Positions 19,451-27,564 of a stretch of 64,000 bases of DNA are shown piece after piece. Source of the DNA: Bacteroidales bacterium (lineage in GTDB: Bacteria; Bacteroidota; Bacteroidia; Bacteroidales; UBA932); NCBI GenBank assembly GCA_017469425.1, contig JAFUGJ010000024.1, positions 51,738-115,737 on the forward strand. The letters run 5' to 3'. Below the pieces are notes generated by a model that saw only the letters and a list, made by a program, of their open reading frames with translations, was not told where the DNA came from and did no database searches. Every line of letters begins with the position of its first letter. The first letter of the stretch is position 1. The translations under genes were made by a program, and so were the position numbers.

Positions 19451-20795
19451 CGACACCATCTGCGCCCCTGCCACGACTCCGGGCACCGGAGCCATCTCCA
19501 TTGTTCGCATAAGCGGCCCGGATACCTTTCGCGTGCTTGACTCCGTGGTGGAATTCCGTGCCGGAAGTGCATCTGAATCTGAAGGATACAGACTCAAATT
19601 CGGGGTGATTCCCGGTGTGGACGAAGTGCTGGTGAGCATTTTTCGCGCCCCGAACTCCTACACTGGAGAAGATTCCGCCGAAATCAGCTGCCATGCTTCT
19701 GCATACATCGTGGAGCAGATTCTCCGCCTCCTGGTTGCCTCGGGAGTCCGCCTGGCAGGACCAGGGGAATTTACCAGACGGGCCTTCGTCAATGGCAAAA
19801 TGGACCTTGCCCAGGCTGAAGCGGTGGCCGATGTGATTACGGCCTCATCCGAAGCTGCGCACAGGGTCGCCCTTAACCAGCTTCGAGGCAAGTATTCTTC
19901 TGAACTCCGTGCACTTCGCGACCATCTGCTGGAACTTGCTTCGCTGCTGGAGCTTGAACTCGATTTCAGCGAAGAAGATGTGGAATTTGCCGGACGCGGA
20001 AAACTCCGCAGCCTGCTGGAACTTTCTTCGGAGCATATCCGGCGCCTCACCGAGAGCTTCAAACTGGGCAATGCCATCAAAAAGGGCGTTCCGGTAGCTA
20101 TCGTGGGGGCTGTCAATTCCGGAAAAAGCACTTTGCTAAATGCCCTTCTTGGTGAAGAAAGGGCAATTGTTTCCGATGTGCCCGGCACCACGCGCGACAC
20201 GGTGGAGGAAATGCTGAACATAGACGGTGTGGCGTTCCGTTTCATCGACACGGCAGGGCTGAGGGATGCTTCCGATTATGTGGAAAAGATAGGAATTGAA
20301 AGGTCGCTTCGAAGCATGGAAAGTGCGGATGTGGTGCTTGCCGTACTGGATGGCGATGCGAGCCCTTCAGAGGCTGCGGACACGCTCCGTTCCATTTCCT
20401 GTCGCCTCTCCCTTTCCCAGACGCTCATTACCCTCCGGAACAAGGCAGATGCCGTGCCTGACGGTCCATCCGGATTTCCTTCATGTGAACTTGAAATATC
20501 GGCTAAAACGGGTTTTGGGCTCGATGCCCTCAAATCCCGCCTCTCCGCTTTGTATAAAACCGGAGCAATGGACGAAGACTCTGTTCTCGTTACCAACCTC
20601 CGTCATTACGAAGCCCTCACCCTCGCCCTTGCCGACCTTGACTCAGTCCGCACCGGACTTGATAGCGGCATCCCCACCGACCTCCTCGCCGAAGACCTCC
20701 GCTCCGCAATCCGCCACCTCGGCACCATCTTCGGTGAAGTCACCCCAGACGAGCTGCTCGGGAGTATTTTCGGGAGGTTTTGCATCGGAAAATAA
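19434..20795 (+). CDS. mnmE: tRNA modification GTPase MnmE (TrmE)
   Basis: With MnmG makes the 5-carboxymethylaminomethyl group on the wobble uridine of some tRNAs. From ATG 19434 it is 453 residues: folate-binding N-domain (FDDTICAPATTPGTGAISI), helical domain, G domain with G1 VGAVNSGKST, G2/G3 VSDVPGTTRDT and DTAGLRD, and the C-terminal FCIGK whose Cys is functional. An alternative GTG at 19422 exists; GAAGGAGGT at 19411-19419 lies just upstream. The last genes before the mobile element are this and gtrA. The 3' end is intact. Confidence 0.95.
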   Translation: MMIQFDDTICAPATTPGTGAISIVRISGPDTFRVLDSVVEFRAGSASESEGYRLKFGVIPGVDEVLVSIFRAPNSYTGEDSAEISCHASAYIVEQILRLLVASGVRLAGPGEFTRRAFVNGKMDLAQAEAVADVITASSEAAHRVALNQLRGKYSSELRALRDHLLELASLLELELDFSEEDVEFAGRGKLRSLLELSSEHIRRLTESFKLGNAIKKGVPVAIVGAVNSGKSTLLNALLGEERAIVSDVPGTTRDTVEEMLNIDGVAFRFIDTAGLRDASDYVEKIGIERSLRSMESADVVLAVLDGDASPSEAADTLRSISCRLSLSQTLITLRNKADAVPDGPSGFPSCELEISAKTGFGLDALKSRLSALYKTGAMDEDSVLVTNLRHYEALTLALADLDSVRTGLDSGIPTDLLAEDLRSAIRHLGTIFGEVTPDELLGSIFGRFCIGK

Positions 20796-21083
20796 GTCCA
20801 CCAAACCACCCTCTCTCAACTCCGCACAAAACCGTCTAACTCTCACATAATCAACGAATTTTTGTTGATAACTTTTCCCGAATAGTTTGGTATTATTCGG
20901 GATATTTTTGCTATATTTGAACCACATTTGAACCACACGTGGTTCAAGACTATGGAGGGCACCGGCCAAATACTGTCCTTTTACATAGGTTTACGTAGAT
21001 TTACAAACTTGTACCCAATTTGAGGGCATAAACGGGAGAACAAAGGTTTTGCATTCCATCTTCGCCTCAACGTTGTAAAAAGT
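20796..21083. other. Left junction region: hairpin, promoter and TTTGAACCAC half-sites
   Basis: 288 bases between mnmE and the first mobile-element gene. CCCGAATA (20877-20884) pairs with TATTCGGG (20894-20901), followed by ATATTTTTG: possibly the mnmE terminator. TATATTTG at 20912-20919 is a -7 box for the HTH gene. Two direct copies of TTTGAACCAC (20916-20925, 20927-20936; 11-base period) and an inverted GTGGTTCAA (20939-20947) overlap and follow that box. An attachment site is likely nearby, but no matching repeat was found at a right end. Confidence 0.5.
20912..20947 (+). promoter_or_regulatory. -7 box overlapped by three TTTGAACCAC half-sites (probable operator)
   Basis: TATATTTG (20912-20919) shares its last four bases with the first half-site. 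The half-sites are spaced 11 bases apart, one turn of the helix; the last one is inverted and makes a 9-bp perfect dyad with a 2-base centre. The neighbouring gene product has five HTH domains and is the obvious candidate ligand; this is inference. Confidence 0.5.
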
Positions 21084-22148
21084 ATGCACACTGTGACCAG
21101 AACATGTCCCTGCTGCGGCAGCGCCTTCACCACGGATAACCCGAGGCAGACATACTGTAGCCATACCTGCCGCAACACTCAGAACATGCGCGTCAAAAGG
21201 CAGCGCAAGCAGGCACGTAAGGCAAAAATTGAAGCGATGGCCGCCCGTGATGCATTCGAAGGCAAGAGCCACCTCTCCATCACCGAAGCCGCCCAATACC
21301 TCGGAGTATCCCGCCCTACCCTGTACGCCCGCATCAATGCCGGAGAGCTCACGCCGCTCAAAGTATCCTCCCGCACCATCCGCATTCCCATTGACCAGCT
21401 CAAAGCGGACAGCCAGATCCAGCCTCAACCCAGCAAAGGCGACTTCTCCATCCTCATATCAAAGGCCGAAGTCCTCCTCAAATACAACATCTCCGAATCT
21501 TGGCTGATGCGCAGGATGAAAGAAGAAGGCATCCGCCCACGCATAATCAAAGGCAAAGCCTTTTACCCCAAGAAGGACGTGGACCGCATGTTCAAGCCCA
21601 AACCAACCTACAACAAAGACGACTGGTACAATGCCGAAGAGCTGGTGCGGAGCGAAGGTTTCACGCGCAAATACCTTTCTTCATACGTGCGTGAGAAGAA
21701 GATAGACTGCAAGCGAATCGGACGGACGATGCTCGTTGACAAAAAGCAATGGGACCGCAGCCGCCTCTTCCGCGGCGACATAGAAAAGAACTACCTCACC
21801 GTGGACCAGGCCCGCAAGCACTATCATCTGGCCCAGAAGACCTTCTACGACAAAGTGCACGCAGCAGGAGTTGAAGGCATCCGTACCGGCGTGAATGTCT
21901 ATTACAAGATAACGGACCTCGACCCTCTCTTCAAAGACAAGACCCCCAAAATCCCCGCAGAAATCCGCAAAAACTACATGCGCAGCGGCGATGCCCTCAA
22001 ACACTACCACCTCGGCCAGAAACGCTTCAGCGAAGAAACCCAGGCCGCAAGCGTGACCAAAGTCCGGACAGAAGGAAACTACGTCTGGTACAAGAAAGAC
22101 GAACTCGATAAACTCTTCAAAAAGATAAGCGACAATGGGAGCAACTAA
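21084..22148 (+). CDS. Zinc-ribbon protein with five tandem HTH_17/MerR-like domains (integrase-linked regulator)
   Basis: 354 residues. The N-terminus has Cys8, Cys10/11, Cys25 and Cys29 in a small zinc-ribbon arrangement, then a basic segment (RVKRQRKQARKAK). Five similar helix-turn-helix units follow at about 64-108 (LSITEAAQYLGVSRPTLYA), 121-172, 180-227, 236-285 and 297-347, each with the winged pattern of excisionase/MerR-like folds. The stop overlaps the integrase start by 14 bases, so the two are coupled. It could be a recombination directionality factor and regulator binding several half-sites at once; function is inferred from context only. The half-sites upstream fit autoregulation. 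Confidence 0.78.
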   Translation: MHTVTRTCPCCGSAFTTDNPRQTYCSHTCRNTQNMRVKRQRKQARKAKIEAMAARDAFEGKSHLSITEAAQYLGVSRPTLYARINAGELTPLKVSSRTIRIPIDQLKADSQIQPQPSKGDFSILISKAEVLLKYNISESWLMRRMKEEGIRPRIIKGKAFYPKKDVDRMFKPKPTYNKDDWYNAEELVRSEGFTRKYLSSYVREKKIDCKRIGRTMLVDKKQWDRSRLFRGDIEKNYLTVDQARKHYHLAQKTFYDKVHAAGVEGIRTGVNVYYKITDLDPLFKDKTPKIPAEIRKNYMRSGDALKHYHLGQKRFSEETQAASVTKVRTEGNYVWYKKDELDKLFKKISDNGSN

Positions 22149-23244
22149 AGTAAAACTTCGGCAGCGCTTGTTGCCAAGCGGCAAGATCACCCTCTACCTG
22201 GACTTCTACCCGCCCCTCAGAGACCCGAACACCCGCAAATACGTCCGGCACGAATACCTGGGCATCTACCTCGTGAACAAACCCAAGTTCCAGACCGACA
22301 AGGAAGCCAACAAAGAAAAGATCCGCCAGGCCGAAGCCATCCGCTCCGAGCGCGAACTGGCCATCATCCGAGGGCAGTTCGACTTCCTGGACAAGACCAA
22401 ACTCAAGATGGACTTCCTCGCCTACTTCAAAACCAAGCTGGACACCAAGGACCAGAAGTGGATTCGTGTCTATGACCACTTCTACAACTACTGCGGCGGC
22501 CATTGCAAAATGGGCGAAATCGACGTCCCCTTCTGCGAAGGCTTCAAAGAATACCTTCTCACCGCAAAGCAGCTCAGGCATCCCGACAAGACCCTCTCCC
22601 AGAACTCTGCAGCCGGATACTGGTCCACCTTCCGCGGCTTCCTCAAAATCGCTTATCAGGAAAAACTCCTGCAGGAGAACGTCAACGACTACCTTGAAGC
22701 CATTGACGCCGTGGACGGCCGCAGAGAATACCTTACCCTTGAAGAAGTCCGCCAACTGGCCCAGACCCCCTGCTTCACCCCGGACCTCAAGGAAGCCTCC
22801 CTTTTCAGTTGCCTTACCGGACTGCGCATCAGCGACATACTCGCCCTCACCTGGAGCAACATCGTAAAAGCCCAGGACGGCGGCTGGTGCATCCGGCTCA
22901 AGACTGAAAAGACCGACACCGAGGCCACCCTGCCGCTCTCCCGGGAAGCCTACGAACTCTGCGGAACGCCCGGCACCGGACTCGTCTTCAAGAACCTCAA
23001 GCGCCACTACACCCAGAAGCCACTCCAGGACTGGCTCAATGATGCCGGCATCAGCAAGCACATCACCTTCCACTGCTTCCGCCACACCTTCGCCACCCTC
23101 CAGGTAGCCGAAGGTACCGACATATACACCGTCTCCCACCTGCTCACCCACGCCAACGTAGGCACCACCCAGATTTATGCCGACATCGTGGACAAGAGCA
23201 AGAGAGACGCAGTTGAACGCATAAAGATTAAGGACACCAAATAA
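22135..23244 (+). CDS. Tyrosine recombinase (integrase)
   Basis: 369 residues. N-terminal arm-binding region (about 1-90), SAM-like core-binding domain (90-190), and catalytic domain with Arg231 (LTGLRISDI), His313 and Arg316 (FHCFRHTFA), His339 (LLTHANVGTT) and Tyr348 (QIYAD): all catalytic residues are present. It should integrate and excise the element by site-specific recombination. It starts 14 bases inside the HTH gene, and a hypothetical gene follows by 7 bases. The position right next to mnmE suggests that the left att site is in 20796-21083. Confidence 0.95.
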   Translation: MGATKVKLRQRLLPSGKITLYLDFYPPLRDPNTRKYVRHEYLGIYLVNKPKFQTDKEANKEKIRQAEAIRSERELAIIRGQFDFLDKTKLKMDFLAYFKTKLDTKDQKWIRVYDHFYNYCGGHCKMGEIDVPFCEGFKEYLLTAKQLRHPDKTLSQNSAAGYWSTFRGFLKIAYQEKLLQENVNDYLEAIDAVDGRREYLTLEEVRQLAQTPCFTPDLKEASLFSCLTGLRISDILALTWSNIVKAQDGGWCIRLKTEKTDTEATLPLSREAYELCGTPGTGLVFKNLKRHYTQKPLQDWLNDAGISKHITFHCFRHTFATLQVAEGTDIYTVSHLLTHANVGTTQIYADIVDKSKRDAVERIKIKDTK

Positions 23245-23251
23245 TTACGCC

Positions 23252-24580
23252 ATGCAACCGAGAGAATTCATTTATACCGATAAGAGGAACCTGGATGACT
23301 ACCTCGACAACGACCTCCTCAACGAGGCCTTGTACGAAGATGTGCTGCTGGATGTCAAAGAAGCAAACCAATACCGTTACTTCCTGAAAATGCCCATTCT
23401 GGAAGTATTCAACATTGCCTATTATATCTGTGCCAAAATGCAGGAGGATTCCCATCCTGAAGAACAGTTCTACGAAAAATACTGGTCCGCAGTTGATTGC
23501 TGCGTCGAGCGTAAATACGAAATCCGCCTCGTCCTAAGTCTCGCCTACGCCATCATCGCCCTGCAGGCCGACCAACCACGCAACTACCGCTATTTTCTCT
23601 CCAGTTGCGAAAAGCGTCTCTGCGACGATAATGCCTACTTCCCTTACTTCAAAGAGTTTGTTGAGAAAACACGCCAGAAAGGAATGGTCTTCACAAGCGA
23701 CTTCACCTGGCACGGACTTGATGTCTCCTTCACAAAAGAAGAACTACTCGACATGGATTGGGATCGTAAAACCGACAACTTCAACGAGAGCATCATCAAG
23801 CGCTACATCTCTGCCGGCAAGACCGTCGAAGAGCAACTGAATGTGCTGGATGCCATCAAATCCAAGTATGTCTCTGCCAATACTCAATATCCCGCTATGC
23901 CTTGGGATGATGACCCGCCCATATTTCCCGACACCTCCTTCTTCGACTCACTCCGGGAAGAAGTGGAGATGGGAGCCTATGATTTGCCCTCTCCTGATGA
24001 TTTTGATAGTCCGACTAAAACCGTCCCTATAGGGGAAGACCCGCGTATCTCCCAGCTCCAAGGCACGGTTGATGCACAACAACAGACCATAATCGAACTC
24101 CAACAGCAGATTGATGCTCTGCAAGTCCAGCGCTCTGAAACCCGCTCCATCAAGATTCGCGCTATCTACGAAGAAGCGAAATCCTATCCCGACAACATTC
24201 GTTCGGCAATTCTTACCATGCTGAGAGCTCTTATTGCAGACCAGGACGAGAACTGGATAGAAAGGATCAAGGCAGAAGAAGACCGCATCGCTTCTTTCTC
24301 CAGTTCCGACAACGAGGTTTCCTCCAAAAAGACGCTCTGCCTGGGCGTAGCAACCGACCTGATGCTTCTCCTGCTCAGGAAAGCCGGCATCTCCGCCTAT
24401 GCAGACAATACGAAGATGGCCGCACTCATTGCAGCAGTAACAGATTACTCTCCTGAAAAGATACGCCAGCGCCTTTCCGGCTCCGTACCTGTCACCAAAC
24501 GGCATCAGAGCGAGATAGATGCAGTCAACCAAATACTTGCCGACCTCAACATCCCGGACAAACTTCCTGATGCCCGGTAA
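23252..24580 (+). CDS. Hypothetical protein with coiled-coil, mobile-element backbone
   Basis: 442 residues of unknown function. N-terminal half is helical and rich in aromatic residues (LKMPILEVFNIAYYICAKM), with no enzymatic motif. Residues about 270-295 form a short coiled coil (QGTVDAQQQTIIELQQQIDAL). The C-terminal part is helical (KTLCLGVATDLMLLLLRKAG and following). Its place between integrase and excisionase-like gene is common for Bacteroidota integrative elements, so a role in element maintenance is plausible. I do not recognise the family. Confidence 0.75.
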   Translation: MQPREFIYTDKRNLDDYLDNDLLNEALYEDVLLDVKEANQYRYFLKMPILEVFNIAYYICAKMQEDSHPEEQFYEKYWSAVDCCVERKYEIRLVLSLAYAIIALQADQPRNYRYFLSSCEKRLCDDNAYFPYFKEFVEKTRQKGMVFTSDFTWHGLDVSFTKEELLDMDWDRKTDNFNESIIKRYISAGKTVEEQLNVLDAIKSKYVSANTQYPAMPWDDDPPIFPDTSFFDSLREEVEMGAYDLPSPDDFDSPTKTVPIGEDPRISQLQGTVDAQQQTIIELQQQIDALQVQRSETRSIKIRAIYEEAKSYPDNIRSAILTMLRALIADQDENWIERIKAEEDRIASFSSSDNEVSSKKTLCLGVATDLMLLLLRKAGISAYADNTKMAALIAAVTDYSPEKIRQRLSGSVPVTKRHQSEIDAVNQILADLNIPDKLPDAR

Positions 24581-24741
24581 TATGTAACCGGTTACAACCC
24601 CGGTACACCCTCCCTTTATTACCACCTTTGCGGTACCATGCCTGCAGAGGTGTTTTTTAATCATTGCTGCTTCACCTTTGGCGACATGCCCCTTCGAGGA
24701 CCGCTGAGTAGCAAGGGAACCCCCGGCGAAGGGAAACCAAT
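24581..24741. other. Intergenic region with GTAACCGGTTAC palindrome
   Basis: 161 bases without a gene. A perfect 12-bp palindrome, GTAACCGGTTAC, lies at 24584-24595, three bases after the preceding stop; CGGTA motifs recur at 24601-24635. No TAnnTTTG box. It may carry an operator for the excisionase-like gene at 24742. Confidence 0.4.
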
Positions 24742-25095
24742 ATGGTGACAACACCTACAACTTTCGAAACGATGCCCTCCAAATTGGACATCCTCGAGGA
24801 CAAGGTCAACCACCTCGTTGCCCTTGTCGAAAAACTCACTGCACAGGAGCCCGTCACAGACGAATGGTTCGATGTCGACGGACTCTGTGCTTACCACCCG
24901 GATAAGCCCGCCCGCAAGACGGTCTATGACTGGGTCACGCTACGCCGTGTTCCTTACCACAAGGACGGCAAGCGCCTGCGTTTCTTGAAGTCCGAGATAG
25001 ACGCCTGGCTTTCCGGCGGCTATCACAAGACCGAAGACGAAATGCAAGACGCTGCGGTAGATTATATTAACATGCGAAGGGAGGGAAGGCTATGA
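24742..25095 (+). CDS. Excisionase-like helix-turn-helix protein (HTH_17)
   Basis: 117 residues: a short heptad-rich helix (LDILEDKVNHLVALVEKL) that may dimerise, then an HTH_17/MerR-like winged helix, with DVDGLCAYHPDKPARKTVYDW and LRRVPYHKDGKRLRFLKSEI. Such small HTH proteins, next to integrases and VirE-like primase genes, commonly act as excisionases or regulators in Bacteroidota elements. The stop overlaps the primase start by 4 bases. Its role is inferred. Confidence 0.8.
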   Translation: MVTTPTTFETMPSKLDILEDKVNHLVALVEKLTAQEPVTDEWFDVDGLCAYHPDKPARKTVYDWVTLRRVPYHKDGKRLRFLKSEIDAWLSGGYHKTEDEMQDAAVDYINMRREGRL

Positions 25096-25676
25096 AAACC
25101 CAAGAGATCCCCCGCCTCATCTTCGGTCCTCAGATCAGCTTCTACCGTAAGCCGGTCTGGAACACAGCGCCGTACAAATCCGTATCCCTGCATGATGTAT
25201 ACACGTACATAACAGGGGCCTACGCTGCGCCGCAGACAGAACACTTGAGGACGCTCACGGAGAAGAAAGAAGCCGATGCCTACAAAGCCAGAGCGTTTGA
25301 CTATGTAACCTTCGGCGGCACATTCATCAAGCGTGACGACTCTTGCCTCATCTTTCCCTCCGATCTCCTCTGCCTGGACTTCGACAACGTTCCGAACGTT
25401 CAGATGTACCGCAATCAGTTCCTTGCAGACCCTGAGTTCGAGACAGCGCTGATGTTCACCAGCCCCTCCGGACAAGGCATCAAGTGGATCGTCCCCATCC
25501 GGACCTGCTGCCACACATACCAGCAAGTCTTTGCCGCCGTCACCAACTATGTGAAGGCGACATACGGCCTGGTTCCCGACCAGAAATGCAAGGATATCTC
25601 CAGGGCTTGTTTTCTGCCCCACGACCCGCAGGCGTACATCAACCATAAATACGTGCCGTTCAATGCCCAGCGATAA
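25092..25676 (+). CDS. VirE-N/BT4734-like primase-type protein (AEP-like domain)
   Basis: 194 residues. Matches the BT4734/BF3469 (VirE N-terminal) family by its layout: an N-terminal Phe/Tyr-rich part, SDLLCLDFDNVPN with the two acidic residues, LMFTSPSGQGIKWIVPI, and DQKCKDISRACFLPHDP. The family is thought to be related to archaeo-eukaryotic primases, so it may prime element replication. It starts 4 bases inside the HTH gene and ends 14 bases inside the helicase-like gene, so it works with both. In many elements this domain is fused to the next protein; here they are separate. Confidence 0.82.
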   Translation: MKTQEIPRLIFGPQISFYRKPVWNTAPYKSVSLHDVYTYITGAYAAPQTEHLRTLTEKKEADAYKARAFDYVTFGGTFIKRDDSCLIFPSDLLCLDFDNVPNVQMYRNQFLADPEFETALMFTSPSGQGIKWIVPIRTCCHTYQQVFAAVTNYVKATYGLVPDQKCKDISRACFLPHDPQAYINHKYVPFNAQR

Positions 25677-27474
25677 CTTCTACGACAAATGGCTTGGCGA
25701 GGAGCCCAAGCCTACGCTCCGTCCGTACAAGACGCCGCCCACCGGAATCACCCCCTCGGACGATGTAGAGACAATAACGCAGCGTATAGAGGCCGCCGGC
25801 ATCGACATTACAGCCGACTACGGCGACTGGGTCAATCTGGGCTTTGCCCTCACGGAAGAATACGGAGAGAATGGCCGGGACTACTTCCACCGCCTCAGTC
25901 GGTTCTATCCCAGCTACGAAGAAGCCGAATGTGACCGCCAGTACGACAAGTGTCTGCGGTCACACGGTACCGGCATAACAATCCGAACTTTCTTCCAGCT
26001 GGCAAAGGACCACGGAGTCAGCGTCTCCATTCCATCATTACCATCACAACCATCAATACCATCACAGGCATCTTCCGCTGAGGACATGCCTGACTTCTCG
26101 CAAGTACCCCTTGATGGTAATGATGGTAACGATGGAAGTGATGGAAAACAGCGGCTCTTGATGCCAACCTTTTACCCCGCCGTGAAAGGCCGTCTCCCCC
26201 GCTTCCTTGAGCGAATTGCAGCAGTCAATGACTCGGATGCCGATGCGGATATGCTTATCCTCGGCACCCTGGCGGTCCTTTCCGCCTGCATGCCGAATAT
26301 CTCCGGCATCTACGCTAAACGGCACATCTTCCCCAACCTTTACCTGTTCGTCACGGCTCGTGCCGGCACGGGAAAGGGCCGTCTCTACCTCTGCAAATCC
26401 ATTGTGGAGCCTATCCACGATGAATTACGCGCATTAGCAGAGGTCGAAGAGGAAAAGTACCGCGAGGAGAAAGAAGCCTACAAACGGCAAAAGAAGGGCG
26501 ACTGTATCCCTGAACCTACACCCCCGCCCATCCGACTTCTCTTTCTTCCTGCCAACAGCAGTTCAACGGCCATTTATCAAGCCCTGAACGAGAACGGCGA
26601 GCAGGGACTGATGTTCGAGACGGAAGGCGACACGCTTGCCTCAACTTTCGGTCAGGACTTTGGCGACTTCTCTGACGGCCTCCGAAAAGCGTTTCACCAC
26701 GAGTCCATCTCGTACCTAAGACGCACACAGCGTGAGTATGTCAACATCAAGAAGCCGCGTCTGTCCACAGTCCTCTCCGGCACTCCGCAGCAGGTCGTAA
26801 ACCTGATGTCAAGCGTCGAAAACGGCCTTTTCAGCCGCTTCCTGTTCTATTACCTGGACAAGAAGACGGAATGGATCGACGTGCTCGACGAAGGTGATGG
26901 AGAACCTTTGGACGAGTTCTTCGAGAAGTTGGGAAAGGAATATCTTGCATTTTTCCACACCCTGAAAGAACTGCCGCCTATCAAGTTCAAAATGACATCG
27001 GAGCAAGGAGCCGATTTCAATCAGCATTTCGCTTTGCTCCAGGCTGACTACATGGGTTTGTTCGGCGATGATACTGTGGCATCCGTCCGCCGTCTCGCTA
27101 CCAGCACCTTCCGCATAGCGATGATACTCTCTGCGCTGCGCATCTGGGAAGACGGCGACACGGTCGGGATACGCACCTGCAATGAAGATGATTACCGCAC
27201 CGCGATGGCCATCAGCGAAGTGCTCCAGCAGCACATGCTGCGTGTCATCAAGGAACTCCCAGCCTCTTCCTCCAAGATGGTAGTTGGTCAAGCCAAGGAG
27301 CCGCTGCTGCTCAAATCCTTCTGGGACTCGCTCCCGGAAGACTTTGATGCAAAGGACTTCAAGTCCATTGCCCAGGAGGTCGGTTTATCCATTCCAACTG
27401 CCGAGCGTTATATCCGGCAATGGGTTGATACCCGGCTTGACAAAGTCTCTCGAGGACGATACCGAAAGCGGTAA
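25663..27474 (+). CDS. PriCT-2 and DUF3987 replication protein (primase C-terminal/helicase-like)
   Basis: 603 residues. The PriCT-2 region (about 25-120; DYGDWVNLGFALTEEYGENG, FHRLSRFYPSYEEAECDRQYDKC) is followed by a low-complexity linker (about 123-163; xPS and DGN/DGS tripeptides) encoded by two 9-bp repeat arrays, and DUF3987 with a P-loop-like AGTGKGR near 230 and a long helicase-like core. Together with the preceding protein it is the replication module of the element. A strong terminator follows 10 bases after the stop. No truncation is visible. Confidence 0.85.
   Translation: MPSDNFYDKWLGEEPKPTLRPYKTPPTGITPSDDVETITQRIEAAGIDITADYGDWVNLGFALTEEYGENGRDYFHRLSRFYPSYEEAECDRQYDKCLRSHGTGITIRTFFQLAKDHGVSVSIPSLPSQPSIPSQASSAEDMPDFSQVPLDGNDGNDGSDGKQRLLMPTFYPAVKGRLPRFLERIAAVNDSDADADMLILGTLAVLSACMPNISGIYAKRHIFPNLYLFVTARAGTGKGRLYLCKSIVEPIHDELRALAEVEEEKYREEKEAYKRQKKGDCIPEPTPPPIRLLFLPANSSSTAIYQALNENGEQGLMFETEGDTLASTFGQDFGDFSDGLRKAFHHESISYLRRTQREYVNIKKPRLSTVLSGTPQQVVNLMSSVENGLFSRFLFYYLDKKTEWIDVLDEGDGEPLDEFFEKLGKEYLAFFHTLKELPPIKFKMTSEQGADFNQHFALLQADYMGLFGDDTVASVRRLATSTFRIAMILSALRIWEDGDTVGIRTCNEDDYRTAMAISEVLQQHMLRVIKELPASSSKMVVGQAKEPLLLKSFWDSLPEDFDAKDFKSIAQEVGLSIPTAERYIRQWVDTRLDKVSRGRYRKR
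26031..26148 (+). repeat. Two oppositely oriented arrays of four 9-bp repeats (iteron-like)
   Basis: In the linker of the PriCT-2/DUF3987 gene. Array 1 (26031-26066): CCATCA at 26032, 26041, 26050 and 26059, exact 9-base spacing. Array 2 (26113-26148): GATGG at 26113, 26122, 26131 and 26140, exact 9-base spacing. CCATCATTACCATC (26032-26045) is the perfect reverse complement of GATGGTAATGATGG (26113-26126). Read as protein they give xPS and DG(N/S) tripeptides. Confidence 0.8.
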
Positions 27475-27483
27475 TTCACGACG

Positions 27484-27514
27484 CAGCCCCGGCGATGAAC
27501 CGGGGCTGTTTGTT
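27484..27514 (+). terminator. Rho-independent terminator after the DUF3987 gene
   Basis: CAGCCCCGG (27484-27492), loop CGATGAA, CCGGGGCTG (27500-27508), then TTTGTT. A perfect 9-bp GC-rich stem 10 bases after the stop codon. Confidence 0.85.
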
Positions 27515-27516
27515 AT

Positions 27517-27548
27517 AGACCATTTTCGTAACCTCACGAAAATGGTCT
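27517..27548 (-). repeat. 13-bp perfect inverted repeat, copy of a coding segment of dinD
   Basis: AGACCATTTTCGT, loop AACCTC, ACGAAAATGGTCT. Bases 27518-27547 match 28198-28227 inside dinD at 29 of 30 positions in the same orientation. It begins 16 bases after the dinD stop. No T-run follows on either strand, so a simple terminator is not the obvious explanation. Confidence 0.8.
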
Positions 27549-27564
27549 GTACGTATAGGCCGTT

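Noticed and set aside
27517-27548. Downstream dinD palindrome as an ordinary terminator
   Set aside because: No T-run follows on either strand, a normal terminator for the facing gene lies next to it, and the sequence matches the dinD coding palindrome rather than a random stem.
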